Of a stretch of DNA of 64,000 bases, positions 59,543 through 64,000 are shown in pieces. Every line of letters starts with the position of its first letter. Positions within the stretch are counted from its first letter, which is position 1. The notes under the pieces are model-generated. The model was not told where the DNA came from and made no database searches. It saw only the letters and a list, made by a program, of their open reading frames with translations. The stretch is from Mangrovitalea sediminis (GTDB lineage Bacteria; Pseudomonadota; Gammaproteobacteria; Pseudomonadales; Oleiphilaceae): NCBI RefSeq assembly GCF_002514725.1, contig NZ_NTLB01000001.1, positions 682,001 to 746,000 on the forward strand. The letters are read 5' to 3'. The position numbers and the translations under genes are program-made.

Positions 59543-62071
59543 TCAGGGGCTCAGCGTCATCACGTGGGTATACTGCTTATCGATATCCGCCGTTTTCAGC
59601 GGCATCGGGCGGGTACCCTCGTGCAACCAGACCGGGATGCCGTCGTCATAATGAGGGCTCAGCGGATTACCCGACTGGCCGCCACTATTAATGACATGCA
59701 GGGGCTCCTTGGCACCGAAGTCCACCATCAGGCGCATCGCCGGGATATCCCAGACGTGGAAGTTTTCACCGGTGGTATAGCCCGCAACATTCACGGTATT
59801 GCGATCGCCCCCCGCCGGATAGGGCCCGCGGTCCTGAAAACGCCCCACCCAGCGAGCCAGCGCCGCCTCGAACGGCGGCATGTGCGCGGCGAACTGGGTC
59901 GTTCCCGACTCCCAGGTGTAGGTATGAAAGCGCCCCCAGGCCCACTCCGCCGGACTGCGGCCCAGATGCTTCGCCAGATAAGGTTCAGTGCCCGCTAGCG
60001 CCCGGGCCAGGATATCCGCCTTGGTCTCTTTCTGCGGTGTCCGGACATCGTCCCAGAAGGGACTGTCGTCCCGGCCGCGCAGATGATCTTCCTCGGCCGA
60101 ATAGGTGATACCGCTCACTTCCATCAATGCCCGCCATGCCGGGCTGGTGTCCGGGCCCAGCTCATCGAGGAACAGACCCCGCACAAAAAGATATTCGAAG
60201 ACCCCGAAACGGGACGCCGCCGTGGATTCGGGCAGCATATCGCCATCAAAGCCCAGCAGGACCTTCAGTGTGCGCCGGGCACTGGCGGCCTGGGCTTCAG
60301 GCAGTCTGGCGATAGCGGCGTCGAGCGCCTTGGCCATGGCCGGCTGGGACAACATGCGATCAACCGTGGGGACCAGCAGATCGTGGCGATCGAACTGGAG
60401 CTTCAGGGTCTCATCGGCATCGTGCAGATGAGGTTCGCTGAGAACCTGCTGGATGCGCTCGAAGCGCTCGGGGTAATACCAGGAGCTGCTGAGGTGAATC
60501 GGGCCGCCCTTTACCGTGCGATGGTTGGCCGTGGCAATGAAACCGGTCGCCGGGTCTTCCTCGTGCGGGCGAAGAGCATCCGGCGCAAACCCGGTCCAGT
60601 CGTACTCGCCGGTCCATCCCGGTGACGGCAGCTGTCCGGTACCGTGCTTGCGAACCGGATAACGTCCGGTCACCTGCCAGCCGATATGCTGCGCGTCCGC
60701 AAAGACCATATTGAGGGGGATGGAGCGAATGCGCCGGATCTGGGCCTGCGCCTCGTCGAAGTTCTGTGCCTGCCCCAACCTGAAGATGGCGTCGAGGGTC
60801 TGGTCCGGCACCTGCAGCGCGTCCTTCAGCGCCAGCCCATAGGACGACGGTGCCGCGATGGGTTGCAGGCGGTTGACGGCGCTGTCGCCGACCAACCCAT
60901 TCAGCAGGGGACCATGCCGGGTGCTCCACAGCGTCTTGGTCAGCGTTGCACCATCCTTCACATGGAAAGTTTCCTGACGTGCCGTCGCCGGCAGCCACTG
61001 CCCCTGATACAGATATTCCAGCTTCCCCTCCCGCCGACGGGTCTTTTCCAGGAACAGGTCCTGGGTGTCCGCCATCACCATCGTCATGCCCCAAGCCACC
61101 TTGCCGTTGCTACCGGCAACGATCCCGGGTATCCCCGCGATGGCGATGCCGCCGACCTTGTATTGGGGACAGCGCATTTCCAGCAGCATCCAAAGTGGCG
61201 GCTGGGACAGCATCAGATGGGTATCGTTGGCAAGGATGGGCCTGCCGCTGACGGTGTGGCTACCGGCAATGACCCAGTTGTTAGAAGCAGCCAGCCCCTG
61301 GGACCAGACGCGCGTCGTTGCCGCCACCGCATCCAGTACCGGCGAGGTCGGCACCTGACTCAGGTCGACGCCTTTCAATTTATCGGCTTCGGCAAAAGGC
61401 AGTGGTTCATCGGGGTAGATCGGGAACAACCAGGCCGCCTTGTGCACCCCGACGCGCTTGGCGGCGGCCAGAAACGCCAACTCCTCCTGCACATTAACGC
61501 TCAAGCCTTCTGTGAGGACTGTATAAACCCGCAGGGAGTCCAGCGGCGTCCAGGGCTCGGGCCGGTACCCGGCCAGGGCCAACCCCATCGGCAGGCGGTC
61601 CCGGTGCATATGGACCCAGGCGTTTACCCCATCGCTAAACCGTTGCAAAAGCTGCCGCATCGCTGGAGGCTCTGATGCCAGCAGCTTGCGGGCGGCGCCA
61701 TCGAGATCGAGCGCCCGCATATACTCATCCATCGGCAACGCCACCGGTCCAGCCATCTCCGCCAAACGCCCCTGAGCAATCAGCGAGAAGCTTGTCATCT
61801 GGGCAATACGGTCCTGGGCCATCACCCACCCGGTGGCAAACGCCAGGTCTGACGTCGAAGCGGCTTCAATCACCGGTATACCCAGCTTGTCACGGCGAAC
61901 CGTCACGGGCTTCCCGAGACCCGGCACCTGCAAATGGCCATCTTCCGGTGTCAGCGTATCAGCAAACATCGGGTACCAGAGCACCCGCGGGAACCGGTAG
62001 ATCACGGCGAGCCCCACCAGCACCAATAACAGGATCCCCAACGGCCAAGCCGTCCGCTCTCCCACCCTCAT
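59543..62071 (-). CDS. Penicillin acylase family Ntn hydrolase
   Basis: An 842-aa precursor with an N-terminal hydrophobic helix (about 9-26), so exported or anchored in the periplasm. The alpha-chain is followed by a spacer and the beta-chain nucleophile Ser263 in LAASNNWVIAGSHT. Other family parts are GVPGTVAG-type loop (AIAGIPGIVAGSNGKVAWGMT in shortened form GIPGIVAGSNG) and FIATANHRTV. Relatives include acyl-homoserine-lactone acylases (PvdQ, QuiP) and beta-lactam acylases. The substrate is open; quorum-signal degradation is a reasonable possibility. It converges on the small 59188 gene. Confidence 0.9.
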   Translation of the reverse strand: MRVGERTAWPLGILLLVLVGLAVIYRFPRVLWYPMFADTLTPEDGHLQVPGLGKPVTVRRDKLGIPVIEAASTSDLAFATGWVMAQDRIAQMTSFSLIAQGRLAEMAGPVALPMDEYMRALDLDGAARKLLASEPPAMRQLLQRFSDGVNAWVHMHRDRLPMGLALAGYRPEPWTPLDSLRVYTVLTEGLSVNVQEELAFLAAAKRVGVHKAAWLFPIYPDEPLPFAEADKLKGVDLSQVPTSPVLDAVAATTRVWSQGLAASNNWVIAGSHTVSGRPILANDTHLMLSQPPLWMLLEMRCPQYKVGGIAIAGIPGIVAGSNGKVAWGMTMVMADTQDLFLEKTRRREGKLEYLYQGQWLPATARQETFHVKDGATLTKTLWSTRHGPLLNGLVGDSAVNRLQPIAAPSSYGLALKDALQVPDQTLDAIFRLGQAQNFDEAQAQIRRIRSIPLNMVFADAQHIGWQVTGRYPVRKHGTGQLPSPGWTGEYDWTGFAPDALRPHEEDPATGFIATANHRTVKGGPIHLSSSWYYPERFERIQQVLSEPHLHDADETLKLQFDRHDLLVPTVDRMLSQPAMAKALDAAIARLPEAQAASARRTLKVLLGFDGDMLPESTAASRFGVFEYLFVRGLFLDELGPDTSPAWRALMEVSGITYSAEEDHLRGRDDSPFWDDVRTPQKETKADILARALAGTEPYLAKHLGRSPAEWAWGRFHTYTWESGTTQFAAHMPPFEAALARWVGRFQDRGPYPAGGDRNTVNVAGYTTGENFHVWDIPAMRLMVDFGAKEPLHVINSGGQSGNPLSPHYDDGIPVWLHEGTRPMPLKTADIDKQYTHVMTLSP

Positions 62072-62442
62072 GCCATCGAATCCTTCTAAGGTTATTGTTC
62101 TTCAGGCCTGCCCATCGCATGCGCTCGAAAGGCCGTCAAAGTGTCCCTGAACGCCGTGGATATTTCTAGGGAAGCGGCCGCAATCTCCATGGTTTCTCCC
62201 CATTGCGCCCGAACAGGAGGTCTCCCGGAAAGCACAATCCGGCGGGATTCCCAAACGTTTCAATGAGCTGCATAGAAATTATCCAGCGCAGAATTCTCGG
62301 GTTATACTATGCGGCCATTGGAACAGCGCTTGTCTGGGTCCCCAATGCGGATTCACCGCTTCGTTCCCACTAATAACAACAATCCAGAGCCGTGTGTCCC
62401 CGCAGGACCACCGTCGCCTCGGCGAGAGATGACAGCCCGACT
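62072..62442. other. Divergent intergenic region
   Basis: 371 bp between the acylase and diguanylate-cyclase genes. A TATACT -10-like box is at 62303-62308 with a poor -35 (TATCCA, 17 bp upstream). No credible gene, terminator or clear operator is visible. Confidence 0.4.
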
Positions 62443-63570
62443 ATGACCGACCGGAAAAACAGTCCCCGCTTCCAGAATCTGCTGGAAGATGAGGAGCGCC
62501 GCACCGCCCAAATCCTGAGCTGGCTATCACTGACCGCGGTTGTCTTCCTGGTTGCCATTGGCTTGGAGTCCTGGCACGCCGGCCATGAGGTGTACGGACA
62601 ATCCCTGTTCCTTTTCGCCACCCTGGTATTGGGCAATCTCGCCTATTATCGGCGCACCGGCAACCGGTTCCGTCAGAAATGGGGTCTGTTGACGATCGTT
62701 GCCATCCTCTTTGCCTATCTAATCGCTTCGGGCGGGGAAAGCAACACAGGTCCGCTTTGGTTCTATGTGTTCCCGCCGCTGGTCTTCTATCTCACTGGTC
62801 TGCGTATCGGGTTGATGATGACAGGCGGCTGTCTCCTGTTTGCACTGATCGTGTTCCGTTTCCCCTCGCTACCCTTCGTCGAGGCACATTACTCGTGGGA
62901 CTTCGAGATGCGCTTCTTCGCCACGCTGCTATTCGAAACGATCTTCTGCTATGTCCTGGACTACAGTCGGCGCAGCGCCCGTAACGAGCTGGTCGAGCTT
63001 GCCGCGCTTTACGAGCGCGCCGCCCGCACGGACGAACTGACCGCCATGTCGAACCGACGCGACATGCTGCAGCACCTGACCAAGGAATTCTCACGCTACG
63101 AGCGCAGCGGGCACCATTTTTCGGCGGTGTTGATGGATCTGGACCACTTCAAGCGGATCAACGATGTGTACGGCCACGACGCCGGCGACTTTGTCCTCAC
63201 CGAATTCGCCCACCTGGTGCAATCGGTTTGCCGCAAGAGCGACGTTGCTTCGCGCTGGGGCGGGGAGGAATTTCTGGTACTCCTGCCGGACACGTCACTG
63301 CTGCAGGCGCTGGCACTGGCAGAGCGCCTCCGGTATCAGGTGGAGCAGCACAACTTCACCTTCAAGGACCAGACCATTCCCCTCACGCTTAGCGCGGGCG
63401 TCTGCTCTATCACCCAGGCAAATTCGGTGGAAAAACTACTCAAGCAGGCAGACGTCAATCTCTACGAGGCCAAGATGAAAGGGCGTAACCAGATCGTGCC
63501 TCGCGTGCGTCAGCAACTTACCGATTCCGTCAATGCGACGGAGCCGTCCACCCGGCAAGGTGAAGAATAA
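62443..63570 (+). CDS. Membrane diguanylate cyclase (GGDEF)
   Basis: A 375-aa c-di-GMP synthase. Five to six hydrophobic helices lie within residues 26-172 and probably form a membrane sensor domain. A coiled linker precedes the GGDEF domain (about 195-360). The active site is RWGGEEFLVLLP (GGEEF at 273-277). The inhibitory RKSD (264-267) is spaced five residues before it, so product feedback is expected. The ATG at 62443 is the natural start of the cytosolic head; a GTG at 62392 is also in frame. Its 3' end overlaps the convergent EVE-domain gene by 41 bp. Confidence 0.93.
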   Translation: MTDRKNSPRFQNLLEDEERRTAQILSWLSLTAVVFLVAIGLESWHAGHEVYGQSLFLFATLVLGNLAYYRRTGNRFRQKWGLLTIVAILFAYLIASGGESNTGPLWFYVFPPLVFYLTGLRIGLMMTGGCLLFALIVFRFPSLPFVEAHYSWDFEMRFFATLLFETIFCYVLDYSRRSARNELVELAALYERAARTDELTAMSNRRDMLQHLTKEFSRYERSGHHFSAVLMDLDHFKRINDVYGHDAGDFVLTEFAHLVQSVCRKSDVASRWGGEEFLVLLPDTSLLQALALAERLRYQVEQHNFTFKDQTIPLTLSAGVCSITQANSVEKLLKQADVNLYEAKMKGRNQIVPRVRQQLTDSVNATEPSTRQGEE

Positions 63571-64000
63571 TCATCCAGTGATGAGGTTCCACCGGCATCA
63601 CCGACAAACGATTTCCCGGCCGCAATAAGGGCATATCGGACAACTCAGGTTGCCCGCGCAATATCGACAGCGGCACCACCTTCTCGAAACGCCCGATAAA
63701 ACGCACATCGACGCAATACCAGCGCGGTTTGTCCTGGGAGGATTTGGGGTCGTAATAGGGCGAATCCGGCAGCCAGGCTGTCGGATCGGGATAGCCCGAG
63801 CGCACTATCTCCGCCAGCCCGGCGACACCGGGCACAGCACAGCTGGAATGGTAAAACAGCACCTGATCACCAACCTGCATCTGGTCACGCAGCATGTTCC
63901 GCGCCTGATAGTTCCGTACACCGTCCCAAGGGGCCGTCGCATCGGGGCTGCCAGCCAGGTCGTCGATGCTGAAGGCATCCGGTTCGCTTTTCATTAACCA
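63530..64000 (-). CDS. EVE domain protein (5' end outside window)
   Basis: The frame runs to the window edge, where it reads Trp-Leu-Met-Lys-Ser-Glu-Pro. This is the usual YWLMKSEP beginning of EVE (PUA-like) proteins, so only a few codons are missing; the Met at 63994 is internal. The body has WDGVRNYQARNMLRDQMQVGD (quoted as WDGVRNYQARNML), VLFYHSS, GLAEIV and WYCVDVRF, all typical. EVE domains bind modified bases in DNA or RNA; the role of housekeeping members is unclear. The stop overlaps the tail of the diguanylate cyclase gene. Confidence 0.92.
   Translation of the reverse strand, partial: WLMKSEPDAFSIDDLAGSPDATAPWDGVRNYQARNMLRDQMQVGDQVLFYHSSCAVPGVAGLAEIVRSGYPDPTAWLPDSPYYDPKSSQDKPRWYCVDVRFIGRFEKVVPLSILRGQPELSDMPLLRPGNRLSVMPVEPHHWMIILHLAGWTAPSH

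Overview
The window is a gene-dense stretch of a GC-rich gammaproteobacterial chromosome. It carries no tRNA, rRNA, CRISPR array, phage or insertion sequence that I can see. Several blocks have the gene order I remember from Pseudomonas aeruginosa: coaBC-dut-algC-argB with radC-rpmB-rpmG alongside; endonuclease-dsbA-cytochrome c4-engB; and laoR/laoCBA-coaD-fdx-ggt-like. A PanP-type decarboxylase, an AidB-like acyl-CoA dehydrogenase, lipase-folding and long-chain-alcohol genes fit a marine, lipid- or hydrocarbon-using heterotroph such as Marinobacter or a relative. The genus is inference.

Layout. 1-5.7 kb: the end of a pirin gene, a PrkB-type kinase, and a very large PilZ/DUF1631/GGDEF/degenerate-EAL protein. 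6-13 kb: a predicted lipoprotein peptidase, argE-argA, an Ala-Pro-repeat membrane protein, a small PilZ protein and argB. 13-19 kb: a membrane-anchored AlgC, dut, coaBC, radC and rpmB-rpmG. 19-22.4 kb: exo/endonuclease, dsbA, cytochrome c4 and engB. 22.5-30 kb: the laoR/laoCBA long-chain alcohol and aldehyde oxidation locus with a perfect 18-bp palindrome as candidate LaoR operator, then coaD, a 2[4Fe-4S] ferredoxin and a GGT-like protein with an altered active site. 30-37 kb: a membrane coiled-coil protein, a BtuF-like binding protein, a PerM-type transporter, ppk and hemB, then an orphan lipase foldase and a SutA-like protein. 37.6-43 kb: a candidate small RNA, a TetR/AidB-like/DUF503 operon, panP and a small conserved-looking gene. 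43-50 kb: a family VIII esterase-like enzyme, a canonical GGT, a DUF805 protein with a pilin-like tail, cytochrome b561, GFA, GST, DinB-family and methyltransferase genes.

50.5-58.9 kb is the most unusual part. A perfect FNR/Anr box precedes a large secreted CSLREA/beta-helix/DUF11 surface protein. That protein ends in a Cys-containing C-terminal sorting signal (JDVT-CTERM-like). The next gene is a CPBP (EExxxR) glutamic-type intramembrane protease, so the pair looks like a self-contained substrate-sortase module. It is followed by a secreted protein made almost only of Asp-Gln-Thr and Asp-Arg repeats with a Gly/Ser tail, and then by a convergent three-gene efflux ABC system (ATPase, FtsX-type permease, HlyD-type adaptor). 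59-64 kb: a small unknown protein, a penicillin-acylase-family Ntn hydrolase, a membrane diguanylate cyclase and the 3' part of an EVE-domain gene that runs off the window.

Starts were moved from the longest open frame to an internal ATG, GTG or TTG where a Shine-Dalgarno sequence, a signal peptide or family length favoured it. Each such case is stated in its entry.
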